DNA of 64,000 bases, from positions 372,001-436,000 of the forward strand of contig UNRJ01000002.1 of NCBI GenBank assembly GCA_900537125.1, written 5' to 3'. Under the pieces are notes generated by a model. It worked only from the letters and a program-made list of their open reading frames with translations, was not told where the DNA came from and searched no databases. Both the position numbers and the translations under genes were made by a program. Origin of the DNA: Rhodobacteraceae bacterium Alg238-R152. Lineage in GTDB: Bacteria > Pseudomonadota > Alphaproteobacteria > Rhodobacterales > Rhodobacteraceae. Positions 1 to 9,645 of the stretch are shown here, piece after piece. The first letter of the stretch is position 1. Each line of letters opens with the position of its first letter.

Positions 1-73
1 ACATGAGCGCGTTGCCATGAGTTTTGCGCACACTGCGAACAATCGCGTGATAGATCAGTTCGAGGAGATTTAA
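1..73 (+). CDS. 3' end of an unidentified gene (partial)
   Basis: An open frame enters from the left edge (codons begin at base 2) and ends at TAA 71-73. The visible tail is 23 residues, ending in VIDQFEEI. Nothing in this short tail identifies the family. Its position just upstream of cysQ-kdsB-glycosyltransferase suggests a polysaccharide or housekeeping gene, but that is only inference. About 160 bases with no gene separate it from cysQ. Confidence 0.5.
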   Translation, partial: HERVAMSFAHTANNRVIDQFEEI

Positions 74-233
74 CGCCGAAGCGAAGGTTGTTTTGGGTGC
101 GGTTTGTTGAAACATTCACTATGCCGATTGCGGAGCATTCCCAAGATAACAGGGAAATCTTGCCGTTCTGTTACGCAGGGAGCATAAGGGGCGCGACGGA
201 AATAAACAACAAATGCCTTTTAGGAGAAATCCA

Positions 234-1031
234 TTGAATTATGACGTTCTGATTCCGCTTATTCGTAAATTGTCCATCGAAGCTGGTTCTAAAATTATGG
301 AAATTTATCAAGCAGATGACTTTGATGTGAAGGTCAAAAGTGACGATAGCCCGGTGACAGCCGCTGATGAGGCTGCGGATGCGCTGATTTCTGCAGGTTT
401 GCGTGCGGCATTTCCGGATGTGATGCTGGTCACCGAAGAGCAAGCGGACAGCCACACAGCAAAAGGCGAAACATTTCTGATCGTCGACCCGCTGGATGGC
501 ACCAAAGAGTTCATTCACCGCCGTGGCGACTTCACCGTGAACATTGCGTATGTCGAAAACGGCGTGCCGCAGCGTGGCGTGGTTTATGCGCCAGCGCGGG
601 AGCGGATGTTTTTCACACAGGCGGATGGGCAAGCGGTGGAAGAGACCGGTGCGTTTGATCCGGACACCGTGGGTGACGTGAAAGCCATTAACGTGGCGGA
701 CAGCGACAATGCCGCGCTTTACGTGGTGGCATCCAAATCACACCGCGATCAGGCGACGGATGATTACATCAACAAATACAATGTCAAAGACATGAAGAGC
801 GCGGGCTCTTCGCTGAAGTTCTGTCTAGTGGCGACCGGTGAGGCGGATGTGTATCCGCGTGTGGGTCGCACCATGGAGTGGGACACCGCAGCCGGTCATG
901 CGGTCTTGTTGGGCGCAGGCGGCGATGTTGTGCGGTTTGACGACCACACGCCGCTGAAATACGGCAAAGAAGACTTCGCCAACCCGTTTTTCATTGCTTA
1001 CGCGCCCAAAGTGGATCTGAAGGAAGCCTAA
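234..1031 (+). CDS. cysQ: 3'(2'),5'-bisphosphate nucleotidase CysQ
   Basis: Inositol-monophosphatase-fold enzyme that dephosphorylates adenosine 3',5'-bisphosphate (PAP), the by-product of PAPS-dependent sulfation, to AMP. Metal-binding signatures are present: the DPLDGTKEF motif about 90 residues in, and WDTAAGHA near the C-terminus. Length (265 residues) fits the family. I chose TTG 234 because a clear AGGAGA (222-227) lies six bases before it; the ATG at 213 in the same frame has no such site and would place AGGAGA inside the gene. The stop overlaps the kdsB start (TAATG), so the two are coupled. A sulfotransferase-like gene about 13 kb downstream makes a role in PAP recycling plausible. 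Confidence 0.9.
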   Translation: MNYDVLIPLIRKLSIEAGSKIMEIYQADDFDVKVKSDDSPVTAADEAADALISAGLRAAFPDVMLVTEEQADSHTAKGETFLIVDPLDGTKEFIHRRGDFTVNIAYVENGVPQRGVVYAPARERMFFTQADGQAVEETGAFDPDTVGDVKAINVADSDNAALYVVASKSHRDQATDDYINKYNVKDMKSAGSSLKFCLVATGEADVYPRVGRTMEWDTAAGHAVLLGAGGDVVRFDDHTPLKYGKEDFANPFFIAYAPKVDLKEA

Positions 1032-1831
1032 TGTCTGTATTGATCGTCATTCCGGCGCGCTACGCGTCCACGCGGTATCCTGGCAAACCACTGGCCGAAC
1101 TCACAGGTGCGACAGGGGAGGCGAAGAGCCTGATCCGACGCAGTTGGGAAGCGGCCAGCGTGGTGAAAGGCGTGGATCGTGTGGTTGTGGCGACGGATGA
1201 CGATCGCATCAAGGCCGCAAGCGAAGCTTTTGGCGCAGAGGTGGTGATGACTTCGCCCGACTGTGCCAATGGCACCGAACGCTGTGCAGAGGCGTTTGAC
1301 GTGCTGGGCGGCGGCTATGAGATTGTGGTGAACCTGCAAGGCGATGCGCCGCTGACACCGGCGTGGTTTGTTGAGGACTTGGTTGCAGGCCTCAAAAGGG
1401 ATCCAATGGCGGAGGTGGCGACACCTGTGCTGCGCTGTGACGGGCGGGCGCTTAATGGCTTTTTGGAAGATCGTAAGGCGGGGCGCGTAGGTGGCACAAC
1501 AGCGGTGTTCACCAAAGATCGTCATGCGCTGTATTTCTCCAAAGAAGTGGTGCCGTTTACGGAAGCCAGCTTTGCAGACGGCGACGAGACGCCGGTGTTT
1601 CATCATGTTGGTGTCTATGCCTATCGACCCTCGGCGCTGGGCGCGTATCCACGCTGGCAGGCCGGACCACTGGAGCAGCTTGAAGGGCTAGAACAGTTGC
1701 GGTTTATGGAGCACGGGCGGCAGGTGCTCTGTGTTGAGGTTGAGGCGCGCGGGCGGCAGTTCTGGGAGCTCAACAACCCCGAAGACGTGCCGCGCATTGA
1801 GATGATGATGGCGCAGATGGGCACTGCATGA
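1031..1831 (+). CDS. kdsB: 3-deoxy-manno-octulosonate cytidylyltransferase (CMP-Kdo synthetase)
   Basis: Activates Kdo with CTP to CMP-Kdo, the donor for lipid A-core assembly or Kdo-containing capsule. The N-terminus carries the nucleotide-binding IPARYASTRYPGKPL signature, followed by VVVATDDDRI and the NGTERCAEA segment typical of KdsB; NLQGDAPL is the conserved metal/nucleotide motif. At 266 residues it is slightly longer than the usual ~250. It overlaps cysQ by one base and the following glycosyltransferase by four (ATGA), so translation is tightly coupled. KdsD, the first Kdo-pathway enzyme, lies about 17 kb downstream. Confidence 0.93.
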   Translation: MSVLIVIPARYASTRYPGKPLAELTGATGEAKSLIRRSWEAASVVKGVDRVVVATDDDRIKAASEAFGAEVVMTSPDCANGTERCAEAFDVLGGGYEIVVNLQGDAPLTPAWFVEDLVAGLKRDPMAEVATPVLRCDGRALNGFLEDRKAGRVGGTTAVFTKDRHALYFSKEVVPFTEASFADGDETPVFHHVGVYAYRPSALGAYPRWQAGPLEQLEGLEQLRFMEHGRQVLCVEVEARGRQFWELNNPEDVPRIEMMMAQMGTA

Positions 1832-3129
1832 GTTTGCCCGCCGGACAGCCAACCATCAGTGTGGTGGTGGTGAGCCGGCGACGCCCGGAGGCGTTAAAAC
1901 GCGCTTTGATGGGCATTTCACAGCTGCGCTATCCGGCCTTTGAAGTTGTGGTTGTGGCGGATGCTGTGGGGCTTGAAGCCGCAACATCTCTGCCTTTTGG
2001 CGATCAGCTCAAAACGGTGGAATACGAAACCCCCAATATATCAGCAGCGCGCAATCGTGGGATTGCCCATGCGGCAGGCGAAGTTGTTGTGTTTATCGAT
2101 GATGATGCGGTGCCTGAGACTGGCTGGTTGCATCATCTGGCGGCGCCCTTTGCCAAAGAAGAGGTGGCCGCAGCTGGTGGATATGTACGTGGGCGCAATG
2201 GAATCAGCTTTCAGTGGCGCGCCCAAAGTGTGGATGGCACCGGCACCGGCTTTCCGTTGGAGATAGACGGTGATGATCCGGTGGTGCTGACCCCGGTTGG
2301 CGCGCGGGCGATCAAAACAGAAGGCACCAATATGGCGTTTCGCCGGGAAGTGCTGGCGGAACTGGGCGGATTTGATCCGGCGCTTCACTACTATCTGGAT
2401 GAAACCGATCTGAACCTGCGGCTGGCAGCGGCGGGGTATAAAACCGCGATTGCACCACGTGCCGAGGTGCATCACGGCTTTGCCGAGAACCGCCAGCGCA
2501 CGGCTGCGCGGGTGCCACGCGATTTGAGTGAAATTGGCGCGAGCAAAGCGGTTTTCCTGCGCAAACATTGTCCGGAAGGGCAGCGGGATGCGGTGTGGAA
2601 AGCCTTTTGTCTGGGGCAGCGGCGGCGGATGTTGAGTCACATGGTGGTGGGTCACATCATGCCGGGTGATGTGCGCCGGCTGATGCGCGGATTGCAGCAG
2701 GGGTATGCGGATGGGTTGACCCGAGCGTTGGGCCAGACGCCAGAGCTGACACGGGCGGCAGAAGGATTTGCGCCGTTGGAGGTGAAGACTGGGCCGCAAG
2801 TCGTGATTTATGGCCGCGATTGGCGGCGGAAAGAGATTTTGCGCGAAGCCGGAGAGGCGGCGCGGGACGGGAAGTTGCCCTCGGTGTTCCTTTTCTCACG
2901 TACAGGATTATTCCATTCGGTGCGGTTTGATCCCGCGGGGTTTTGGCTGCAACGCGGAGGGCTGTTTGGTCGGTCCGAGCGGCGGCAGTCACTGTTTCGC
3001 ATTGCCGGCTATGGCGCGCGCCTAAAGCAGGAATTTCAACGGGTTGCAGCGCAGCGGCTTTTGTCGGAGACACTGCTTCCTAAACGATTGCAGACAAAAC
3101 AACACGCTCAGAAACGGAGCAGCACATGA
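1828..3129 (+). CDS. glycosyltransferase family 2
   Basis: Cytoplasmic GT-A-fold transferase expected to add a sugar from a nucleotide-sugar donor to a growing polysaccharide. The N-terminal [14 protein letters not shown] strand, the [12 protein letters not shown] segment and the IDDDAVP motif (DxD metal/donor site, near residue 90) mark GT2; [10 protein letters not shown] about 100 residues later is the conserved catalytic ED-type region. After about residue 250 there is a C-terminal extension of about 180 residues that I do not recognise. It overlaps kdsB and the next epimerase by four bases each. Donor and acceptor cannot be read from sequence. Confidence 0.85.
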   Translation: MSLPAGQPTISVVVVSRRRPEALKRALMGISQLRYPAFEVVVVADAVGLEAATSLPFGDQLKTVEYETPNISAARNRGIAHAAGEVVVFIDDDAVPETGWLHHLAAPFAKEEVAAAGGYVRGRNGISFQWRAQSVDGTGTGFPLEIDGDDPVVLTPVGARAIKTEGTNMAFRREVLAELGGFDPALHYYLDETDLNLRLAAAGYKTAIAPRAEVHHGFAENRQRTAARVPRDLSEIGASKAVFLRKHCPEGQRDAVWKAFCLGQRRRMLSHMVVGHIMPGDVRRLMRGLQQGYADGLTRALGQTPELTRAAEGFAPLEVKTGPQVVIYGRDWRRKEILREAGEAARDGKLPSVFLFSRTGLFHSVRFDPAGFWLQRGGLFGRSERRQSLFRIAGYGARLKQEFQRVAAQRLLSETLLPKRLQTKQHAQKRSST

Positions 3130-4154
3130 CGCAGGACCACCACCGCACAGCCTTAGTGACAGGCACCGCCGGATTTATTGGCTTTCACACCGCGGAGCGG
3201 CTGCTTCAGGAGGGCTGGAAGGTTATCGGCCTGGATGCGATGACGGATTATTATGATGTGACCCTGAAAGAACGTCGCCACGCAATCCTGAAGCAAAGCG
3301 CGCAGTTCACAGCTGTTGAAGCGCGGCTTGAGGGGGAAAGCGTGTTGATGGAGTTGTTTGCCAAACATCGGCCGGATGTGGTGATCCACCTCGCAGCACA
3401 GGCTGGTGTGCGCTACTCGATTGATGCGCCGCGTTCCTATGTGGAAGCCAATCTTGTGGGCACATTTGAATTGCTTGAGGCGGCGCGGGCTTATCCGCCT
3501 CAGCATATGTTACTGGCCTCGACCAGCTCGGCCTACGGTGCCAATACCGAGATGCCCTATGCGGAGACCCATAAGGCAGACAGTCAGATGTCATTCTATG
3601 CGGCGACCAAAAAGGCCAACGAAGTGATGGCGCATTCCTATGCCCATCTTTACCACCTGCCGACCACCATGTTCCGGTTCTTTACTGTTTATGGTCCATG
3701 GGGGCGACCGGACATGGCGCTGTTCAAATTTACCAAAGCGATTTTGGAAGGCAGTGCCATCGACATCTACAATCATGGCGATATGAGCCGGGATTTTACC
3801 TATATTGATGATCTGGTGACCGGCATTGTGAACCTCATTGCCGCCGTTCCGGAAGCCGCAGGTGCACGGGATGTGGCGCGCGAGGGCGACAGTCTCAGCG
3901 CCGTGGCGCCGTGGCGTGTGGTGAACATCGGCAATGGTCAGCCGGTGCAATTGATGGCGTTTATCGAAGCCATTGAGGCGGCTCTTGGTCAGGAGGCCAA
4001 GAAGAATTTTATGGACATGCAGCCTGGCGACGTCCCGGCCACCTGGGCAAATGCGCGGTTGCTGAAACAGTTGACTGGAACCATCCCGCAAACCTCCGTG
4101 GAAGAGGGAGTTGCGAAGTTTGTGGCATGGTATCGCGAGTATTACGGCGTGTGA
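3126..4154 (+). CDS. NAD-dependent epimerase, UDP-glucuronate 4-epimerase type
   Basis: Extended short-chain dehydrogenase that probably interconverts UDP-glucuronate and UDP-galacturonate for polysaccharide synthesis. Visible are the Rossmann glycine motif [10 protein letters not shown], the [11 protein letters not shown] segment characteristic of UDP-glucuronate epimerases, the catalytic Ser in STSSAYG and the YAATKK catalytic Tyr/Lys pair. The 342-residue length fits. It is the last gene of the cysQ-kdsB-GT2 run and overlaps the GT2 gene by four bases. Only six bases separate its stop from the convergent gene that follows. Substrate assignment rests on family resemblance only. Confidence 0.85.
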   Translation: MTQDHHRTALVTGTAGFIGFHTAERLLQEGWKVIGLDAMTDYYDVTLKERRHAILKQSAQFTAVEARLEGESVLMELFAKHRPDVVIHLAAQAGVRYSIDAPRSYVEANLVGTFELLEAARAYPPQHMLLASTSSAYGANTEMPYAETHKADSQMSFYAATKKANEVMAHSYAHLYHLPTTMFRFFTVYGPWGRPDMALFKFTKAILEGSAIDIYNHGDMSRDFTYIDDLVTGIVNLIAAVPEAAGARDVAREGDSLSAVAPWRVVNIGNGQPVQLMAFIEAIEAALGQEAKKNFMDMQPGDVPATWANARLLKQLTGTIPQTSVEEGVAKFVAWYREYYGV

Positions 4155-4160
4155 TGTCCG

Positions 4161-6056
4161 TTAGGACTCACCCACAACTGAGAGCGCAGGTGCCTTTGGC
4201 AAGGGTTCTGCCGGAACATCGGTTTCTTCGGTTTCGATGTATCGGTTGAGCGTGGCGGCGAGCAATCGCTCGTCGCGGGTTTCCACCGCGCGGCGCAGAT
4301 CTTGCAGTGCACTGGCGACCTGCAATTCGGACAGTCGATTCTCCTGAGCACGCATAATTTTTGGATGTGGCGTGGTCAGCATGTCGCTGCCAATCAGCAG
4401 TTCTTCGTGCATCTTTTCCCCGTCTTGCAAGCCGGTGAAGGTGATCGCGATGTCGCCGCCTGGATTGTCTTCGTCTCGCACCGAGTGGCCGGATGCTTCG
4501 ATCATTTTGCGCGCCATTTCGTGAATGGAAACGGGTGTGCCCATGTTGAGCACAAAAACGTCGCCGCCTCTCGAAAACGTGCCGGTTAAAAGAACCAGGC
4601 GCACAGCTTCGTCGATGGTCATAAAGTAGCGTGTGACGTCAGGATGGGTGACGGTCACCGGCCCAAAGTCACGAATTTGCTTTTGGAACAGCGGGATCAC
4701 CGATCCAGAGGACCCAAGGACGTTGCCAAACCGGACCATGGAGAATTTTGTATGCTCTGATCGCAAAGCCAGATCCTGAATGACCAGTTCTGCCATGCGC
4801 TTGGTACTGCCCATCATGGAGGTTGGACGCACAGCTTTGTCGGTCGATACTAGGATGAAACGATCCACTCGAGCAAGGCGTGCTTCCTCGGCCAGAACAC
4901 GGGTGCCAATGACGTTGTTGCGGACACCTTCGAATGGGTTGGTCTCGACCATGTTCACGTGTTTGTAAGCGGCGGCGTGAAACACCACCTCAATGCGGTG
5001 CCTGATCAAGGTTTCGCGCATCAGTTCAGGGTGTTCGATGCTGCCTAAGACAGCAGTCATATTCAGGCCAGGGTGCTCTTGTTGCAGCTCACTGGTGATC
5101 TTGTAGAGCGCGTATTCGCTGTGATCGACCAAAACAAGTTCCTGTGGACGGCACCGCGCGATTTGCCGACAGAGCTCTCCACCAATGGAGCCGCCTGCAC
5201 CGGTGACAAGAATGCGGTGGTCGCGGTAGGTGCCTTCGGTCTGCGGCAACTCGCTTTCGACCGCGTCACGGCCCAGCAAGCTGTCGAGTTTCACAGGGGC
5301 GGCGGCGGTGACTTCTTCGCCGCGCAAAACGATGTCGGCAAAAGAGGGTAGCGCAAGGACCTCGCACCCTAGCCCAGACAGGCGTTTGCCAATATGCAGG
5401 CGGATCGATTGGCTTGCAGAGGGCATGGCAAGGACAACACGTTCGATGCGATTGCTACGCACAAGGGCGGCGATGTGGTTTGGCGAATGTACACGCAAAC
5501 CCAAAATGGTGAGCTTCTGCAAATTGGGGTCATCATCAACAAAACCAACAGCTTTGAACTCGTGGTCGGTTTGCAGGGCCGCAGCCATTTGTTGTCCGGT
5601 TTGTCCGGCGCCATAGATCAACACCTGTTTGCGCGGTCTTTGTGTTGTGTAGAGGTGCTCTACTACGCGGAGCATGACAAACCGGCTGCCGATCGAAAGA
5701 ACGGCAAATAAGGTGCCAAACTCAACCATTGTGCGGCCGGTGATGACAGACGGGCCGAGGGCTTCTGACAGCACGAAACCAGCCATAGAGGTGGCCACGG
5801 CCACAACAAAAACTTTGGCCACTTCGTCCATGCCAAAGGTGTTCAGTTTGACGCGGTTCAGGCCAAAGCCGTGGATAGTGGCTGCGCCAACAATCAACAC
5901 CGTTGGCAGGTACCAGGCAACAGTCACCCATTGGGTCGATTCGGCTGTGTTCAAAAGCGCAAGACAAAGTGCAAGAATGATCGCAGTCAGGTCAACGCAG
6001 AGAAGCACGCAGGCTTTCTGAAAATGTGTCAGAGTAGATAAGACTTTGAAAAGCAT
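4161..6056 (-). CDS. membrane-anchored nucleotide-sugar 4,6-dehydratase (CapD/PglF/WbpM type)
   Basis: Polysaccharide biosynthesis protein of 631 residues. The first ~130 residues contain about four hydrophobic membrane segments. A CoA-binding-like linker follows (YGAGQTGQQM near residue 150), then the SDR dehydratase domain starting at VTGAGGSIGGELC (about residue 285). DKAVRPTSMMGSTKR holds the Met-Lys pair that replaces the usual Tyr-Lys in long-chain UDP-HexNAc 4,6-dehydratases. Members make the first intermediate of bacillosamine- or QuiNAc-type sugars. The gene is convergent with the preceding epimerase and divergent from the export lipoprotein, with a 370-base region between them. No strong Shine-Dalgarno sequence precedes the start. 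Confidence 0.9.
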   Translation of the reverse strand: MLFKVLSTLTHFQKACVLLCVDLTAIILALCLALLNTAESTQWVTVAWYLPTVLIVGAATIHGFGLNRVKLNTFGMDEVAKVFVVAVATSMAGFVLSEALGPSVITGRTMVEFGTLFAVLSIGSRFVMLRVVEHLYTTQRPRKQVLIYGAGQTGQQMAAALQTDHEFKAVGFVDDDPNLQKLTILGLRVHSPNHIAALVRSNRIERVVLAMPSASQSIRLHIGKRLSGLGCEVLALPSFADIVLRGEEVTAAAPVKLDSLLGRDAVESELPQTEGTYRDHRILVTGAGGSIGGELCRQIARCRPQELVLVDHSEYALYKITSELQQEHPGLNMTAVLGSIEHPELMRETLIRHRIEVVFHAAAYKHVNMVETNPFEGVRNNVIGTRVLAEEARLARVDRFILVSTDKAVRPTSMMGSTKRMAELVIQDLALRSEHTKFSMVRFGNVLGSSGSVIPLFQKQIRDFGPVTVTHPDVTRYFMTIDEAVRLVLLTGTFSRGGDVFVLNMGTPVSIHEMARKMIEASGHSVRDEDNPGGDIAITFTGLQDGEKMHEELLIGSDMLTTPHPKIMRAQENRLSELQVASALQDLRRAVETRDERLLAATLNRYIETEETDVPAEPLPKAPALSVVGES

Positions 6057-6426
6057 TATTTTTGCTCACAAATCAGTTCAAAATGGTTCGTCAAAAAATA
6101 CGTCTTGAGGCTTTGCCCAAAAATACGGGAATTCTTCCCGGAAGAGTATTTGTCTTGAGTAGCGTGTTGACGCAAGTCGCAACAGGCGTGGTTTGCTTAT
6201 AATACAGGATCCCAAAAATTTAAATTTGTTTCTAACTGATTTGGCGAGGCATGCAAATGTTTCGCTCGCAAAGCGCACAGAAGTGCGGTGAGGCGGGGCA
6301 GTCAGGCTTTGCAGGAAGGGGCTGAATTGGTTGTCTTTGGGAGGCTGAAGAGGCACACAGGCGGCACATTCTGATGCAAAGTGCTTGTTTTTGAGTGAAA
6401 ACCGGTTCTTAAAGAAGAAAAATTTC
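6057..6426. promoter_or_regulatory. divergent intergenic region between dehydratase and export lipoprotein genes
   Basis: Unusually AT-rich 370-base gap with no convincing gene. It contains a TATAAT at 6198-6203 (a possible -10 box toward the export gene; the nearest TTGACG at 6167-6172 is spaced too far, 25 bases). It also holds a nested inverted repeat at 6121-6151: AAATAC, then GGGAA-TTC-TTCCC, then GTATTT. Promoters for both flanking genes should lie here. An antisense open frame that fills the gap has no recognisable features and is not called. Confidence 0.5.
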
Positions 6427-7542
6427 ATGAGGCGGATTATGCGGCGAGTAGGTTTGAAAGCAGTTTTGGCGCTTGCCTTGCTCTTGGGCGCCGCGTGCTC
6501 GCTGCCGCGAGGAGCGCCGATTGCATCGGAAGTTGTGGGTCAGTCCTCGATGCCTGAAGACATCCAGGTTACTGAAGTTACACGGCAAAATGTAACGCAA
6601 ATCGGAAAGTGGCCGGAGACGGGCTGGCATGGCCACTACCATTGGTTTGCGCGCACACCCGGGCCCAATAGCCGGATCATTCAGACCGGCGACATGGTGA
6701 CGCTGACTGTTTGGGACAATCAGGAAAACTCTTTGTTGCTGGGGCCGGCTGATCGGTCGGTGCCGTTGCGTCCAGTGGAAGTGACAGAGGCAGGGACAAT
6801 TTTTGTTCCCTACGTCAACGACATCATGGTGGCCGGATTGACACCGTATCAGGCGCGGGAAAAAATTCAGATGCAAATGACGCCCATCGCGTCCTCGGCA
6901 CAGGTTCAGATAGACGTAACACCCGGCCCCGCGAACTCGGTCGATGTGGTGACCGGGGTGACGACGCCCAGCCGCCTGCCACTTTCGGATCGCAATGTCT
7001 CCATTTTGTCGGTGATCGCGCAATCCGGTGGCGTGAGCGAAAGCATCGAGAACCCGCTAGTGCGCCTTCAGCGCCAAGGTGAATCGTATGAAATCCCCTT
7101 GGACAGCCTGCTGAAGGACCCGGCCAAAAACGTTATTATGCGGGGGGGCGATCAGCTTATTGTTGAGGAAGAGGAGCGGTATTTCATCGCGGTTGGATCA
7201 ACCGAAAAAGAAGATCTCATTTATTTTCATCAGGAACATATCACGGCCATGGAGGCGGTCTCGCTCTTGGGTGGCTTGAACGATGCTCGAGCAAACCCAC
7301 AGGCCGTGTTTATACTACGCCAATACGAGGACTCAGATGTGCGTAGTGATGGTTCTGGGCCCAGCGCCAAACATGTGATTTTTCAGTTTGACCTAACCCA
7401 GGCGGATGATCTGTTTGGAGCAAAGAACTTCTTGGTGCAGCCAGCCGACATCGTGGTGGCCAGCGAATCGGCGGTTAAACCGGCGCAAGCTGTGATCGCG
7501 CTGGTTGGTTCCATGTTTGCCATTGCCAATGTATTTAATTGA
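6427..7542 (+). CDS. polysaccharide export outer-membrane lipoprotein (Wza/KpsD family)
   Basis: Periplasmic/outer-membrane component that forms the exit channel for capsule or exopolysaccharide. A basic start (MRRIMRRVGLK) is followed by a hydrophobic stretch ending LLLGAAC, a lipoprotein-type signal with a non-standard residue at -3. The polysaccharide export domain follows (IIQTGDMVTLTVWDNQ about 60 residues after the Cys), then SLBB-like repeats. ATG 6427 is preferred because AAGAAG lies just upstream; a TTG 42 bases earlier in frame lacks such a site. At 371 residues the size is normal. No inner-membrane chain-length/kinase partner (Wzc) or ABC exporter lies beside it in this window. Confidence 0.88.
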   Translation: MRRIMRRVGLKAVLALALLLGAACSLPRGAPIASEVVGQSSMPEDIQVTEVTRQNVTQIGKWPETGWHGHYHWFARTPGPNSRIIQTGDMVTLTVWDNQENSLLLGPADRSVPLRPVEVTEAGTIFVPYVNDIMVAGLTPYQAREKIQMQMTPIASSAQVQIDVTPGPANSVDVVTGVTTPSRLPLSDRNVSILSVIAQSGGVSESIENPLVRLQRQGESYEIPLDSLLKDPAKNVIMRGGDQLIVEEEERYFIAVGSTEKEDLIYFHQEHITAMEAVSLLGGLNDARANPQAVFILRQYEDSDVRSDGSGPSAKHVIFQFDLTQADDLFGAKNFLVQPADIVVASESAVKPAQAVIALVGSMFAIANVFN

Positions 7543-7744
7543 TGCAGTCCAAAAAACCACGGGTTAAAATGGGCAATATGACTAAGATACAGTTTTTGCT
7601 TTTGCTTGCGTTTGTGTAGAAATGGCTAGGAAATCGTGCTATCGCAAAGTGCAATTTGAAACAGAATTTTCATTACCTAAACGATAATATTTGATTGGTG
7701 TCGGTTTGTGTGGCGCCATGTAAAGTGACCAGAGAGAGCGACTG

Positions 7745-8638
7745 ATGAAGCGTAAAGTAACCAAAGCCATTTTTCCTGTAGCGGGCATGGGTACCCGTTT
7801 TTTGCCGGCGACAAAGTCTGTGCCAAAGGAGATCATGACGCTGGTCGATCGACCGCTTATTCAATATGCAATTGATGAAGCACGTGAGGCGGGCATCACG
7901 GAATTTATTTTTGTGACTTCGCGTGGCAAAGGCGCGCTTGAGGACTATTTTGATTGCGCGCCGCAGCTGGAACAAACTTTGCGCGAAAAAGGCAAAACTG
8001 AGCTGTTGGCTGCCGTAGAAGCGACCAATATGGAAAGTGGCGCCATTGCTTACATCCGCCAACACAAAGCCATGGGCTTGGGTCATGCGGTCGCTTGTGC
8101 CAGCCGGTTGGTGGCAGATGAACCATTTGCGGTGATTTTGCCAGATGACGTGATTGCTGGAGAGGTGTCCTGTCTTAAGCAGATGGTTGAGGCCTACCAA
8201 GAAACCGGCGGATGCATGGTTGCGGCCATGGAAGTGCCCTCGTCCAAGGCGTCGTCATATGGTGTGCTTGACGTGAAAGAGGACATGGGCGCCATGGTAT
8301 CGGTGCGTGGCATGGTAGAGAAACCAGCGCCTGGCACAGAGCCGTCAAACCTTGCCGTGATCGGGCGTTATATCTTGACGCCGGATATTTTTAAGAACCT
8401 GAAAAACCAAGGCGAAGGCGCCGGAGGCGAAATCCAGCTGACAGATGCGATTGCGACAGAGATTGCAAAAGGCGAGAACGTCTTTGGCTACAGGTTCCAG
8501 GGGCGCCGCTATGATTGTGGCTCTAAGGCAGGCTTTTTACAGGCCACTGTGGCTTTTGCGCTTGAGCGAGATGATCTCCGTGACGAGCTATCGCAGTACC
8601 TAGAAGAGCTGATAGTCGCGCGCCGTGCTGCTGAATAA
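7745..8638 (+). CDS. galU: UTP-glucose-1-phosphate uridylyltransferase
   Basis: Makes UDP-glucose from glucose-1-phosphate and UTP, feeding galE and the glycosyltransferases around it. The pyrophosphorylase signature is clear at the N-terminus: FPVAGMGTRFLPATKSVPKE, with the catalytic Gly-rich loop and Lys. VEKP near the middle is the conserved sugar-phosphate-binding segment. Its 297 residues match the bacterial family. It starts 202 bases after the export lipoprotein gene across an AT-rich gap, so it probably has its own promoter, and it is followed after 23 bases by galE. Confidence 0.95.
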   Translation: MKRKVTKAIFPVAGMGTRFLPATKSVPKEIMTLVDRPLIQYAIDEAREAGITEFIFVTSRGKGALEDYFDCAPQLEQTLREKGKTELLAAVEATNMESGAIAYIRQHKAMGLGHAVACASRLVADEPFAVILPDDVIAGEVSCLKQMVEAYQETGGCMVAAMEVPSSKASSYGVLDVKEDMGAMVSVRGMVEKPAPGTEPSNLAVIGRYILTPDIFKNLKNQGEGAGGEIQLTDAIATEIAKGENVFGYRFQGRRYDCGSKAGFLQATVAFALERDDLRDELSQYLEELIVARRAAE

Positions 8639-8661
8639 GATCCCCTGAAAGGATATCGATT

Positions 8662-9645
8662 GTGAACCACGTAATCGTTACGGGTGGTGCGGGCTATATT
8701 GGCTCGCACGCGTGCAAGGCTTTGTCACAAGCGGGTTTTGTGCCGGTGACCTTCGACAATTTGAGCACCGGTTGGCAAGATGCGGTGAAGTTTGGGCCGT
8801 TTGAGCAGGGTGACCTGCTTGATCGTGGTCGTCTGGATGAGGTGTTTGCGAAATATCAGCCGGTTGCGGTGATGCATTTTGCGGCGCTGTCTCAGGTCGG
8901 CGAGAGCATGAAAGAGCCGGGCAAATATTGGCTTAATAACGTCGGTGGCTCGCTAAACTTGATTGAGGCAACGGTCGCCGCTGGTGTGCGCAATTTTGTG
9001 TTCTCATCAACCTGTGCGACCTATGGTGACCATGACAATGTGACATTGGACGAGCAGGTTGAGCAACTGCCCATCAATGCCTATGGCGCGTCCAAGCGCG
9101 CGATTGAAGACATGTTGCGCGATTTTGATGCGGCGCATGAGTTGCATTCGGTGATTTTCCGTTACTTCAATGTGGCTGGTGCTGATCCCGACGCTGAAGT
9201 CGGCGAGTTCCATCAACCCGAAACCCACTTGATCCCGCTGATGTTGGACGCGATTGCGGGCAAGCGTGATGCGTTGACCATTTTTGGCACGGATTATGAG
9301 ACGCCGGATGGCACCTGTATTCGGGACTACGTACATGTCTGCGATTTGGTGGATGCGCATGTGTTGGGTCTAAAGCGCCTTTTGGATGGCCACGGTAGCC
9401 GGGTGTTTAATCTGGGCACAGGCACCGGGTTCTCCGTGCGTGAGGTCATTGATCAGTCCCGTGCCGTGACCAACCGGGAAGTGCCGTACACTGAGGGCGA
9501 GCGTCGCCCCGGAGATTGTACCAAGTTGGTCTCTGGCTCGACACGGGCGGAGAAAGAGCTAGGGTGGGAGCCCAAACGCTCCAAGATGGACCTAATGATT
9601 GCCGATGCATGGAAATGGCATCAGACCGGGCATTACGACAAGTAA
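8662..9645 (+). CDS. galE: UDP-glucose 4-epimerase
   Basis: Interconverts UDP-glucose and UDP-galactose with bound NAD. The Rossmann motif VTGGAGYIGSHACKAL sits at the start, the catalytic Ser/Thr in SSTCATYGD and the catalytic Tyr/Lys pair in YGASKR near residue 150. GTDYETPDGTCIRDYVHV is the GalE C-terminal signature. The 327-residue length is typical. The start is GTG, with GAAAGGAT shortly upstream. It lies 23 bases after galU, so the pair is probably one transcript. The next glycosyltransferase appears to start inside its last codons. Confidence 0.94.
   Translation: MNHVIVTGGAGYIGSHACKALSQAGFVPVTFDNLSTGWQDAVKFGPFEQGDLLDRGRLDEVFAKYQPVAVMHFAALSQVGESMKEPGKYWLNNVGGSLNLIEATVAAGVRNFVFSSTCATYGDHDNVTLDEQVEQLPINAYGASKRAIEDMLRDFDAAHELHSVIFRYFNVAGADPDAEVGEFHQPETHLIPLMLDAIAGKRDALTIFGTDYETPDGTCIRDYVHVCDLVDAHVLGLKRLLDGHGSRVFNLGTGTGFSVREVIDQSRAVTNREVPYTEGERRPGDCTKLVSGSTRAEKELGWEPKRSKMDLMIADAWKWHQTGHYDK

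Noticed and set aside
7569-7619. 16-residue hydrophobic open frame (MGNMTKIQFLLLLAFV) between the export lipoprotein gene and galU
   Set aside because: No ribosome-binding site and too short to support without conservation data.
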